A stretch of DNA of 59,716 nt from Acidobacteriota bacterium (GTDB taxonomy: Bacteria; Acidobacteriota; Vicinamibacteria; Vicinamibacterales; UBA2999): contig JAEUQR010000021.1 of assembly GCA_016789705.1 (NCBI GenBank), positions 1 through 59,716 on the forward strand, written 5' to 3'. Position 1 is the first letter of the stretch, and the number at the start of each line of letters is the position of its first letter. A program made the translations under genes and the position numbers. The notes under the pieces are model-generated. The model had not been told where the DNA came from and did no database searches. It saw only the letters and a list, made by a program, of their open reading frames with translations. Below, in pieces: positions 16,744 through 24,759 of the stretch.

Positions 16744-18468
16744 ATGGCAAAGACCATCCGCCTGTCCGTAGTGGCCCTGTCGTCCGCGTGGGCCGTGGCA
16801 CTGATGCTCTCCGCATCACCCTCCGCGCAGGCGCCGGCGCCGCAGGCCGCAGCACCCGCCAGGACCGAGGCGGGCATCCCGGTCACCGACCAGGTCGTCA
16901 TCAAGGCCTGCTCGGGATGCCATCGTCCCGACGACAAGCAGCAGCTCTCGCGCATCTCGTTCCGCCGCACCACGCCCGAAGGCTGGGAGCGCACCATCAC
17001 GCGGATGATGGCGCTCAACAACCTCAAGATCGACGCGCAGACGGCGCGCGCGGTCGTGAAGTCGCTCTCGAACAGCCACGGCCTGGCCCCCGAGGAAGCA
17101 CGCCGCTCGCTCTACGAAGTGGAACGCCGCCTGGGCGACGAAGAGTTCAAGGCCGCCGAACTGAACGGCACCTGCGATTCGTGCCACGCGCTCGGCCGCA
17201 TCCTCGGCCAGCAGCGCACGAAACAGGACTGGGACCTGCTCATCGCGATGCACCGCGGCTGGTATCCCATCATCGACCGTCAGACGTTCCGCCGCATGGG
17301 CCCGGCGCCCACCGGCCGCGATGCCTCGGGCCGCCCGCCCGACATGCGTCACCCCTCCGAGAAGGCGGCCGATTTCCTCGCCGAGACCTTCCCGCTGCAG
17401 ACGAAGGAATGGGCGTCGTGGAGCGCGTCGATGCGCCCGGCGCGCCTCGACGGCACGTGGACGCTGGCCGGCTGGGAAACCAGCAAGGGGCCGATCTACG
17501 GCAAGGTCGTGCTGACGCCGGTCGCCGGTTCGACCGACGAGTTCACGACCACAACCACCTACACCTACGCCCGTAGCGGCGAGCAGGTATCGCGCACGGG
17601 CCGCGTCTCGGTCTACACCGGCTTCCAGTGGCGCGGCCGCTCCACCGTGGGCGGCGCTGACGCCTCGGCGCTGCGAGAGGTGATGTTCATCGAGCCCGAC
17701 TGGAGCGCCATCAAGGGCCGCTGGTTCGCCGGCGGCTACGACGAGCTCGGCCTCGACGTGCAGCTCCAGCGCGCCGGTAATGCCGTCACCGTCGTGGGCC
17801 TCGATCACACCGCGCTCAAGACCGGCGGCACCGGCCAGACGCTGAAGATCTACGTCGCCAATCCGCCGTCGGCGCTCGCGCCGCGCGACCTCGACCTGGG
17901 CCCGAGCGTCACCGTGTCGGCGGCGACCGTCGCGGGTGACGTCATCACGGCCACGGTGGACGTCGCGGCCACGGCCGCCATCGGCCCGCGTTCGCTCGTC
18001 GTGGCGGGTGCGGTGAAGCCGGGCGCGCTCACCATTTACGACAAGGTCGATTCGCTGCGCGTGACGCCGTCGTGGAACATGGCGCGTGTCGGCGGCGTGG
18101 TGTTCCCGAAGATGCTCGCCCGCTTCGATGCGTGGACCTTCAACAACGGCCCCGACAAGAAGCCCAACACCGCCGACGACCTGCGGCTCGACGCCGTCGC
18201 CGCGACCTGGACGGTGGAAGAGTACAAGGCCACGTTCGACGACGAGGACATCAAGTTCGTGGGCGGCATCGATGCGGCCACGAGCGTCTTCACGCCGAAC
18301 GTCGATGGCCCGAATCCGCAGCGCAAGGGCGAACGCAACAACATGGGCGATGTGTGGGTGGTGGCGAGCTTCACGCCGCCGGGCGCCGCAGCGCCGCTCA
18401 AGGGCCGCTCGCACCTGCTCGTGACCGCGCCGCTCTACATGAAGTTCGATCCCACGGTCACCCCGTAA
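16744..18468 (+). CDS. qhpA: Quinohemoprotein amine dehydrogenase alpha subunit (diheme)
   Basis: This periplasmic alpha subunit carries electrons from the CTQ cofactor of the gamma subunit through two c-type hemes. A signal peptide ends at about residue 30 (SPSAQA). Two heme-attachment motifs follow, CSGCH at 56-60 and CDSCH at 144-148, in a roughly 170-residue cytochrome domain. Beta-rich domains complete the 574-residue protein, as in known QHNDH alpha subunits; RYDE-like GGYDELGLDVQL and Ig-like VSAATVAGDVITATVDV stretches are visible. The ATG at 16744 begins the signal peptide; a GTG at 16720 is the only longer option. It starts 25 nt after qhpG, and qhpD follows 20 nt after its stop. 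Confidence 0.95.
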   Translation: MAKTIRLSVVALSSAWAVALMLSASPSAQAPAPQAAAPARTEAGIPVTDQVVIKACSGCHRPDDKQQLSRISFRRTTPEGWERTITRMMALNNLKIDAQTARAVVKSLSNSHGLAPEEARRSLYEVERRLGDEEFKAAELNGTCDSCHALGRILGQQRTKQDWDLLIAMHRGWYPIIDRQTFRRMGPAPTGRDASGRPPDMRHPSEKAADFLAETFPLQTKEWASWSASMRPARLDGTWTLAGWETSKGPIYGKVVLTPVAGSTDEFTTTTTYTYARSGEQVSRTGRVSVYTGFQWRGRSTVGGADASALREVMFIEPDWSAIKGRWFAGGYDELGLDVQLQRAGNAVTVVGLDHTALKTGGTGQTLKIYVANPPSALAPRDLDLGPSVTVSAATVAGDVITATVDVAATAAIGPRSLVVAGAVKPGALTIYDKVDSLRVTPSWNMARVGGVVFPKMLARFDAWTFNNGPDKKPNTADDLRLDAVAATWTVEEYKATFDDEDIKFVGGIDAATSVFTPNVDGPNPQRKGERNNMGDVWVVASFTPPGAAAPLKGRSHLLVTAPLYMKFDPTVTP

Positions 18469-18488
18469 GTCGGTTCCGGTCAGAAACC

Positions 18489-19973
18489 ATGAGTGCACTC
18501 GCCGAGACCACGAGTCCGACCCGGCAACTGGGCGTGGGAGAATTCCACACGTTCGAGGCGTCGGGGCAGCGCTTTGCCTACATGGTGCCGAGCGCGGCCG
18601 TGTTCGCCCTCGACGACTGCTCGGTGGCGGTCGTGGAGCTGCTGAAGACCCGTCCGCAGGCGCCCGAGGAACTGTTGGCGGCCCTCGCGCCGCGTTTCGG
18701 CGAGCAGACGGTGAAAGACGCCGTCAACGAGCTGCATCGCATCCGCGCCATCGGCGAACTGGCGGCGAAGGCGCCGGCACCGAAGGTCATCCCGCTCAAG
18801 CCGATGCCGATCCAGACGCTGGTCGTGAACGTCACGAACCAGTGCAATCTGAGCTGCGAGTACTGCTACGAGTACGGCGAAGACAAGATCGTCGACACCG
18901 AGAACGGCAGCCAGCCCAAGTTCATGAGCGCCGAGACGGCGCGCGCCGCCGTCGATCTGGCGCTGCGCGAGAGCAACCCGGGCAAGACGGCGCACATCAC
19001 GTTCTTCGGCGGCGAAACGCTCATGAACTTCAAGGTGCTGAAGAGCACCGTGGCCTACGCGCGCGATTCGGCGAAGGCACTGAACCGCGAGGTGGATTTC
19101 AGCCTCACGACCAATGCCACGCTGCTGCAGCCGGACGTGATCGACTTCCTGGCCGACGAACGCATCGGCGTCACCATCTCGATCGACGGCCCGCAGGAAA
19201 TCCAGGACAAGTTCCGCGTCTTCAGCAACGGCAAGGGCAGCTACGACATCGCCGCGCCGAAGATCAAGGCGCTGCTCGCCCGCCACAAGACCCGCCCGAT
19301 CGGCGCGCGCGTGACGCTCACGAAGCAGACGCTCGACGTGAAGCGGATCTACAAGCACCTCTTCGAGGACATGGGCTTCTGGGAAGTGGGCTTCGCGCCG
19401 GTCACGACGGCGCCGCAGCGCGGCCACGCGCTCGAGGCCGGCCCCGGCTACGACCACCTGCTCGAGCAGTTCCGGCAGCTTGCCGCCGAGTTCCTCGAGG
19501 CGTCGCTGCAGAACAGGCACCACGGCTTCTCGAACGTCCGCGAGACGCTGCAGGAAATCCACATGGGCCACGCCAAGGCCTACCCCTGCGGCGCCGGCAT
19601 CGGCCTGCTCGGCGTGGCGACCGACGGCGAGGTCTCGCTCTGCCACCGCTTCGCCGGCTCCGAGAACCATCGCTTCGGTTCCGTGACCGACGGCATCGAC
19701 CGCGCGAAGCAGGCGACGTTCCTCGACGAACACCACATCAGCAACAAGACCGATTGCGCCACCTGCTGGGCGCGGCCGATCTGCGGCGGCGGCTGCTACC
19801 ACGAAGCGCACACGCGCTACGGCGCCACTACCCAGCCGAACCTGCACTACTGCGAATGGATTCGCGGGTGGACGCACACCTGCCTTGAGATCTACGGCGA
19901 GTTGGCCGTGAAGAATCCCGGCTTCCTGCGACAGTTCGACGGAGACGACGATGAAGCACCTCAACGCCATTAA
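18489..19973 (+). CDS. qhpD: QhpD-type radical SAM/SPASM thioether-forming enzyme
   Basis: This 494-residue radical S-adenosylmethionine enzyme is expected to form the intrapeptide Cys-to-Asp/Glu thioether crosslinks in QhpC. The radical SAM cluster motif CNLSCEYC gives Cys119, Cys123 and Cys126, and FFGGETLMNF is the adjoining SAM-binding motif. The C-terminal SPASM domain has seven cysteines at about 367, 385, 423, 426, 432, 436 and 455, enough for two auxiliary [4Fe-4S] clusters. The N-terminal 100 residues resemble a PqqD-like recognition domain. The last 23 bp overlap the start of qhpC, so synthesis of enzyme and substrate is coupled. It acts in the cytoplasm before export of QhpC. Confidence 0.95.
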   Translation: MSALAETTSPTRQLGVGEFHTFEASGQRFAYMVPSAAVFALDDCSVAVVELLKTRPQAPEELLAALAPRFGEQTVKDAVNELHRIRAIGELAAKAPAPKVIPLKPMPIQTLVVNVTNQCNLSCEYCYEYGEDKIVDTENGSQPKFMSAETARAAVDLALRESNPGKTAHITFFGGETLMNFKVLKSTVAYARDSAKALNREVDFSLTTNATLLQPDVIDFLADERIGVTISIDGPQEIQDKFRVFSNGKGSYDIAAPKIKALLARHKTRPIGARVTLTKQTLDVKRIYKHLFEDMGFWEVGFAPVTTAPQRGHALEAGPGYDHLLEQFRQLAAEFLEASLQNRHHGFSNVRETLQEIHMGHAKAYPCGAGIGLLGVATDGEVSLCHRFAGSENHRFGSVTDGIDRAKQATFLDEHHISNKTDCATCWARPICGGGCYHEAHTRYGATTQPNLHYCEWIRGWTHTCLEIYGELAVKNPGFLRQFDGDDDEAPQRH

Positions 19974-20298
19974 CCGTAAGGCCGCGCTCGTCGTGGCTTC
20001 GACCGAGGCCGATGTCGTGGCCCTGCAGCAGCAGGGCGGCGGCCCGCCGCAGCAGCCCGAGAAGCCGCACATTCCGCCCGGCTGCTCGACGGTGTTCTCG
20101 CCGGGCTGGGAAGCCGATCACGCCGGCGGCACGGCGGGGCTCTGCTCGCCGGTCGAGCGCGACCTGTTCGACTGCCACATGGGCTGCTTCTGGCCCGCGC
20201 AGGTGCCCGATCAGCTCAACCACGCCCCCGACTGGACGGCCAAGTGTGCCGTGGCCCAGAAGGACTGGCGCAAGATCGACCTGGTGTTCCCGGGATGA
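19951..20298 (+). CDS. qhpC: Quinohemoprotein amine dehydrogenase gamma-subunit precursor (CTQ, thioether RiPP-like)
   Basis: A 115-residue precursor. It begins with a leader rich in Ala/Val/Gln that must be removed. The core keeps every crosslink spacing of the known gamma subunit: Cys45-Glu54 (9 apart), Cys65-Asp71 (6), Cys79-Asp87 (8), and the CTQ pair Cys75-Trp81 (6). Intervals between the cysteines (20, 10 and 4) also match. The position just before Trp81 is Phe80, where I recall Trp in characterised proteins, so the quinone-forming Trp is unambiguous. A fifth cysteine, Cys99, has no known partner. GGAG stands 7 nt before the ATG, inside the end of qhpD; the qhpB start follows within 9 nt. 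Confidence 0.96.
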   Translation: MKHLNAINRKAALVVASTEADVVALQQQGGGPPQQPEKPHIPPGCSTVFSPGWEADHAGGTAGLCSPVERDLFDCHMGCFWPAQVPDQLNHAPDWTAKCAVAQKDWRKIDLVFPG

Positions 20299-20306
20299 GG
20301 ACTTCC

Positions 20307-21443
20307 ATGCGCCGTCTCGTCACGGTGGCCGCCCTGTGCGCGGCCGCCATCACTCTCACGCCCGCTGTCCATGGCCAGGGGCGCGGCGCCAAGGCGCCGG
20401 CCGTCACCGGCGGCAACGGCACGCTGTACATCGGCACCTACAAGGGTGAGATCGAGATGTACGACGAGGCCACCGAGAAACTCGTCGGCACGATCAAGCT
20501 GAAGACGGGCATCCCGCGGTCGATGACCTTCTCGCCCGACCGCACGCGCTTCTACGCCCTCGACTCGCGATTCGAGCAGATCGAGATCGTGGACGTGGCC
20601 ACGAAGCAGACGATCGACAGCTTCAAGCTGAGCAGCGGCAACAAGAACGTCCGCGTCCTCAACCTGCAACCCGATCCGTCCAACAAGTTCCTGATCCTTC
20701 TGTATCGCACGGCCACCAAGCAGATCGACCGCTGGGAGATCGGGCCGACGGTAATTCAGAAATACGACCTGGCGACACACCAGTTCACACAGGTGATTCC
20801 GTGGCCGCGCGGCGACGAGCGTGAAACGATCAACATGCGCCTCGGGCCCGACGGCAAGCATCTCTTCATCTTCGGCGAAGAGGTCACCGTGCTCGAGACC
20901 GAGAAGTTCACCGAAGTGCAGTCGTGGCCGTTCGCACAGCCCACGGAAACGGGCCTCGGCCGCATCAACCTCGGCCCGGTGCACGACTTCAACGATCCGC
21001 CGGGGGTCTTCACGGGCCTCTTCACGATGGCTGATCCGGATCGCGCGCGCCGCACGATGGGCATCGGCCGGGTGGACCTGATGAAGCGCACGCTCGACTT
21101 CCGGCCGCTCGGCCCGGCCTCGAACGTGGCGCCGTTCGCGCAGTCACCCGACCGCAAGCGCGCCTACGGCATCACCCAGGAAATCGGCAACTACGAGTTC
21201 TGGACGTTCGACCTCGAGAAGAACACCGTGCTCATGCGCACGAAGTTCGAAGGCCGGCCGCGCCTGGGCCTGCGCCCGAGTTCGAACGGCAAGCTGTTCT
21301 ACATCTACGTGGCGGGCGCGACGCTCGACGTCTACGAGGCGGCGACGCACAAGTACCTGCGCACGATCCACCTCGGCGGCGACCAGACGACCGAACTCTA
21401 CGTGCTGCCGGCCACGACGCCGGCCACCACCACGGCGCGCTGA
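20307..21443 (+). CDS. qhpB: Quinohemoprotein amine dehydrogenase beta subunit
   Basis: Periplasmic seven-bladed beta-propeller subunit of 378 residues that cradles the gamma subunit. A signal peptide (MRRLVTVAALCAAAITLTPAVHG) precedes blades containing GGNGTLYIGTYKGEIEMYD, SMTFSPDRTRFYAL and GPDGKHLFIFGEEVTVLE. YVAGATLDVYEAATHKYLRTI is the closing blade. The ATG at 20307 is preferred: GAGGA lies 5 nt upstream and the signal peptide begins there. An alternative ATG at 20295 overlaps the qhpC stop as ATGA. A strong hairpin follows the gene and separates the structural genes from qhpF. Confidence 0.94.
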   Translation: MRRLVTVAALCAAAITLTPAVHGQGRGAKAPAVTGGNGTLYIGTYKGEIEMYDEATEKLVGTIKLKTGIPRSMTFSPDRTRFYALDSRFEQIEIVDVATKQTIDSFKLSSGNKNVRVLNLQPDPSNKFLILLYRTATKQIDRWEIGPTVIQKYDLATHQFTQVIPWPRGDERETINMRLGPDGKHLFIFGEEVTVLETEKFTEVQSWPFAQPTETGLGRINLGPVHDFNDPPGVFTGLFTMADPDRARRTMGIGRVDLMKRTLDFRPLGPASNVAPFAQSPDRKRAYGITQEIGNYEFWTFDLEKNTVLMRTKFEGRPRLGLRPSSNGKLFYIYVAGATLDVYEAATHKYLRTIHLGGDQTTELYVLPATTPATTTAR

Positions 21444-21454
21444 GGCGCGCCCCC

Positions 21455-21480
21455 GCCGGACGGCGTGCGCGCCGTCCGGC
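21455..21480 (+). other. 10-bp perfect hairpin between qhpB and qhpF
   Basis: GCCGGACGGC (21455-21464) pairs perfectly with GCCGTCCGGC (21471-21480) across a 6-nt loop, 11 nt after the qhpB stop. No U-run follows, so it is unlikely to be a full terminator. It may protect the upstream qhpA-D-C-B message or reduce read-through into the maturation genes. It covers a possible GTG start at 21465, which supports using the GTG at 21495 for qhpF. Confidence 0.5.
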
Positions 21481-21494
21481 CGCGAGGCCCTATC

Positions 21495-23348
21495 GTGACA
21501 CCCGAACCGCCCGACGCCAGCCTGCGTCGGGCGTTCGTGTTTCTGGCGCCCTACTGGCGCCGCCTCGTGCTCGTGATGGGCATCAGCCTCGTGAGCACGG
21601 GGCTGTCGCTCGTCACGCCGTACCTCTCGAAAGACCTGGTCGACCGCGCCCTCATCGGCCGCGACGTAGCGGCGCTCTGGCGCATCGTCGGGCTCTTCGC
21701 GCTGCTCGGCATCACGGGCTACGTGCTGAACGTCGTGAGCGGCCTGCGCTACACGCGCGTGTCGGCGGAGATCCTCTTCGACATGCGGCTGGCCGTCTAC
21801 AGCCACCTGCAGCACCTGTCGCCGCGCTTCTACGCGCGCACGCGCATGGGCGACATCGTCTCGCGGCTCAACAGCGACATCGGCGAGATCCAGCGCGTGG
21901 CCGCCGAAGCGGCGCTCGCCTGGGTGGGCAACGTGCTCTTCCTCGCCGGCTGCGTCGTCATGCTCGTCTGGCTCGACTGGCGGCTGGCGCTGCTGTCGGC
22001 CGCGATCATGCCGCTCAGCCTGTGGACGCTCGTGCGCTACCGCGCCCGCCTCGAAGCGCGCGTCGCCGATCTTCGGCAGCGCAGCGCCGACATCGGCAGC
22101 TTCCTCATCGAGACGCTGCAGGCCTCGACGCTCGTCGTCACCTCGAACGCGCAGGGCCGCGAGCGTGGCCGCTTCCGGCAGCTGAACGACCGCTTCATCG
22201 ACGCGCTGATGGGGATGCAGCGGCTCACGTATCTGGCCGGCGGCCTGCCGGGGCTCATCGTGTCGCTCGGCGCCTCGGCGGTTTTTCTCTACGGCGGCGC
22301 CCGCGTCGTCGACGGCACGCTCACGCTCGGCACGTTCGCCGCGTTCCTCGCCTATCAGTCACGCGTCAACGCGCCCGTGCAGGCGCTGATGGGCCTCTAT
22401 ACGTCGCTGGCGACAGCGAAGGTGTCGTGGCGGCGTGTGCTCGAACTGCTCGACGCGCCTCTGGACGTGCAGGAGGCGCCCGAGGCCGTGCCGCTCGCCG
22501 GCGTGGCCGGCGCGATCGCCTTCGAGGGCGTGACGCTGCGCACCGAGCGCGGACTCGCGGTGCTCGAAGACTTCACGCTGGCGGTGCCCGCCGGCACGTC
22601 GGTGGCGCTCGTCGGCGCGAGCGGCAGCGGCAAGTCCACGCTGGCCCATCTGCTGCTGCGGCTGCTGGACCCCGACGCCGGCGTCGTGCGCATCGACGGG
22701 CGCGACGTGCGGACGCTGCGCCTCGACGACATCCGCCGCCATGTCGTGTTCGTGGAACAGGAGCCCACGCTGCTGCATGCGACGGTGGCCGAGAACATCC
22801 GCTACGCGCAGCCGGAGGCCGACGAGGCGGCGGTGGCCCGGGCCGCCGAGGCGGCCGGCCTCGCGCCGTTCCTCGCGCGCCTGCCGCTCGGGCTGGCGAC
22901 GGTGGTCGGCGAACGTGGCGCACAGATGTCGGCCGGCGAGCGCCAGCGCATCGCGATTGCCCGGGCGTTTCTCACCGAACCGTCCGTGCTCGTGCTCGAT
23001 GAGCCGACGGCGGCGCTGGACCCGGCGTCTGAACGTCAGGTGATCGACAGCTACCTCGCGGCCATGCGGCGACGAACCTCGATCGTCATCTCGCATCGCG
23101 CGGCGGTGGCCCACGCCGTCGACCTCGTGGCGGTGCTCGACGGCGCGCGGCTGGTGGAACTGGGACATCCGGCCGACCTGGCGCGAGCCGGCGCAGCATT
23201 CGCGCGGCTGTTCGGCACGGGCGCGGCGGCGGCGGCCGCGGGCACGGACCCGGGCGCGGCGGCGGCGGCCGCGGGCACGGACCCGGGCGCGGGCGCTTCG
23301 GCCCCGGGCGCGGGTGCCTCGGCCGCCCGCGAGGACGCGCGCGCGTGA
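21495..23348 (+). CDS. qhpF: QhpF-type ABC transporter (fused membrane and ATPase domains)
   Basis: This half-size ABC exporter of 617 residues is expected to move modified QhpC to the periplasm. A six-helix membrane domain fills residues about 15-310. The ATPase has Walker A GASGSGKST (374-382), a signature at about 478 that reads MSAGERQR instead of LSGGQ, Walker B VLVLDEPTAALD, and an H-loop in VISHRAAVAHA. The C-terminal tail is low-complexity Gly/Ala from a 33-bp tandem duplication at 23220-23285. The GTG at 21495 has GAGG 7 nt upstream; the earlier GTG at 21465 lies in the hairpin loop. The stop overlaps the qhpE start (GTGA). Confidence 0.9.
   Translation: MTPEPPDASLRRAFVFLAPYWRRLVLVMGISLVSTGLSLVTPYLSKDLVDRALIGRDVAALWRIVGLFALLGITGYVLNVVSGLRYTRVSAEILFDMRLAVYSHLQHLSPRFYARTRMGDIVSRLNSDIGEIQRVAAEAALAWVGNVLFLAGCVVMLVWLDWRLALLSAAIMPLSLWTLVRYRARLEARVADLRQRSADIGSFLIETLQASTLVVTSNAQGRERGRFRQLNDRFIDALMGMQRLTYLAGGLPGLIVSLGASAVFLYGGARVVDGTLTLGTFAAFLAYQSRVNAPVQALMGLYTSLATAKVSWRRVLELLDAPLDVQEAPEAVPLAGVAGAIAFEGVTLRTERGLAVLEDFTLAVPAGTSVALVGASGSGKSTLAHLLLRLLDPDAGVVRIDGRDVRTLRLDDIRRHVVFVEQEPTLLHATVAENIRYAQPEADEAAVARAAEAAGLAPFLARLPLGLATVVGERGAQMSAGERQRIAIARAFLTEPSVLVLDEPTAALDPASERQVIDSYLAAMRRRTSIVISHRAAVAHAVDLVAVLDGARLVELGHPADLARAGAAFARLFGTGAAAAAAGTDPGAAAAAAGTDPGAGASAPGAGASAAREDARA
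23220..23285 (+). repeat. 33-bp tandem duplication in the qhpF tail
   Basis: Two consecutive 33-bp copies (23220-23252 and 23253-23285) each encode GAAAAAAGTDP; a Gly/Ala/Ser-rich degenerate stretch follows. The period is a multiple of three, so copy number can change without a frameshift. Confidence 0.85.
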
Positions 23349-24061
23349 GTCGCGCCCGCATCGTACTCGCAGACCTTCCGCCCGGACGGCTCGCCGCCGG
23401 CCGGTATCCCGGCGCGACCGGCGCCGGCGTGCGCGTGGCCGTCATCGACAGCGGCGTGCACGCGGGCCATCCGCACGTGGGCGCGGTGGAAGCCGGCGTG
23501 TCGTTCGACGCGGCCGGACGCGCGGGGACCGACACGGTCGACCGGCTCGGGCATGGTACGGCCGTCGCGGCGGCCGTCCGCGAGAAGGCACCGGAGGCCG
23601 CGATCATCCCGGTGAAGGTGTTCGACCGCGAGCTGCGGGCCACCGTTGAGGCACTGGTCGCCGCCATCACGTGGGCGGTCGAAGCCCGCGTCGACCTCAT
23701 CAACCTGAGTCTTGGCACGGCCAACGCCGCGCATCAGGGGCGTCTTGGCGAGGCGCTCGTGCAGGCGGCCCGCGCCGGCGTGGGCCTGGTGGCCGCGGCC
23801 GAGCAGGACGCCACGCGGTGGCTGCCTGGCAGCCTGCCGCTCGCCATCGGCGTGACACTCGACTGGGAGTGTCCACGCGAGGAAGCACACGTGGACGTCA
23901 CGAGCGAGGGCGCCATCCGCCGCATCCGCGCGCGTGCGAGCGGCTATCCGCGTCCCATTCCCGGTGTGCCGCCGGCACACAATCTCAAGGGCATCAGCTT
24001 CGCCGTGGCGAACGTGAGCGGCCTGCTCTGCCTGCACGTGTCGCACGCACGCGTCCCATGA
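23345..24061 (+). CDS. qhpE: QhpE-type subtilisin-like protease (QhpC leader peptidase)
   Basis: S8-family serine protease of 238 residues without a signal peptide, so it probably acts in the cytoplasm, where QhpE removes the QhpC leader. The catalytic triad is Asp35 in VAVIDSGVH, His70 in GHGTAVA and Ser218 in KGISFAVANVSG. The region of the oxyanion-hole Asn (AAGN in subtilisins) reads AAEQ at 151-154, so the usual Asn appears to be absent. The protein is smaller than typical subtilisins, with no propeptide. The GTG start overlaps the qhpF stop, and its stop overlaps the azlC ATG, giving strict coupling. Confidence 0.88.
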   Translation: MSRARIVLADLPPGRLAAGRYPGATGAGVRVAVIDSGVHAGHPHVGAVEAGVSFDAAGRAGTDTVDRLGHGTAVAAAVREKAPEAAIIPVKVFDRELRATVEALVAAITWAVEARVDLINLSLGTANAAHQGRLGEALVQAARAGVGLVAAAEQDATRWLPGSLPLAIGVTLDWECPREEAHVDVTSEGAIRRIRARASGYPRPIPGVPPAHNLKGISFAVANVSGLLCLHVSHARVP

Positions 24062-24759
24062 CCAGTCACGCCTCCTTCACAGTCACGCGTCGGGCGATGT
24101 GGCAGGGGGCGCGCGCCAGCGTGCCGCTGGCCGTGGCGTCGGCAGTACTCGGTGCCGGCTTCGGCGTGGCGGCGCGTCAGGTGGACCTGGCGCTCTGGGC
24201 CACACTCTTCATGAGCGGCACGGTCTTCGCGGGTGCGGCGCAGTTCGCGGTGCTGCCGCTCTGGAGCGCCCCGCTGCCGCTCGCGCCGATCTGGTTCTCC
24301 ACCTTCGCGGTGAACGCGCGTTTCTCGCTGCTGACGGCATCGCTGACGTCGTGGCTGCGGCACTATCGCGGCGCCACGCCGTGGATGGCGTCGGGGCTCA
24401 TCGGTGAGGGCCAGTGGGCGATCGCGATGGGCGCCTACGCGCGTGGCGAACGTGACCTCGGCGTGCTCGTGGGCAGCAGCGTGGTCGTGTGGCTCGTGTG
24501 GATGGCGGGCACGGCCGCGGGCTTCCTCGCCGCGCCCGCGCTCGGCGATCCGCGGCGCTTCGGCCTGGATCTCGTGCTCGTGCTGTTCTTCGCCGCGACG
24601 CTCACCGCCGGCTGGCGCGGACCGAAGGATCTGGTGCCGTGGGGCGCGGCGGCGCTCGCCACGCGCATCCCGGCATCGATCGTGGCGCCGGAGTGGCAGG
24701 TGCTGGTGGCGGCGCTCGTTGGCGCGACCGTGGGAGCGTGGCGTGACACCCGACGCTAG
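24058..24759 (+). CDS. azlC: AzlC-family amino-acid exporter subunit
   Basis: Membrane protein of 233 residues of the AzlC/YgaZ family, which with AzlD/YgaH exports branched-chain amino acids. Typical features are GARASVPLAVASAVLGAGFGVAAR at the N-terminus, the conserved MSGTVFAGAAQFA loop, FSTFAVNARFSLL and several further helices. The ATG overlaps the qhpE stop as ATGA, so the gene belongs to the qhp transcript. I know of no AzlCD pair in the characterised Paracoccus qhp operon. A link to amine or amino-acid traffic is inferred from position only. Confidence 0.87.
   Translation: MTSHASFTVTRRAMWQGARASVPLAVASAVLGAGFGVAARQVDLALWATLFMSGTVFAGAAQFAVLPLWSAPLPLAPIWFSTFAVNARFSLLTASLTSWLRHYRGATPWMASGLIGEGQWAIAMGAYARGERDLGVLVGSSVVVWLVWMAGTAAGFLAAPALGDPRRFGLDLVLVLFFAATLTAGWRGPKDLVPWGAAALATRIPASIVAPEWQVLVAALVGATVGAWRDTRR

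Noticed and set aside
16744..18468. QhpA as a generic diheme cytochrome c peroxidase or dehydrogenase subunit
   Set aside because: The two CxxCH motifs followed by beta-rich domains, plus its place beside qhpD, qhpC and qhpB, fit the amine dehydrogenase alpha subunit better.
18489..19973. The radical SAM gene as a PqqE or anaerobic sulfatase maturase
   Set aside because: Its substrate-type gene qhpC overlaps it directly and no pqqA or sulfatase gene is adjacent; the SPASM cysteines fit QhpD.
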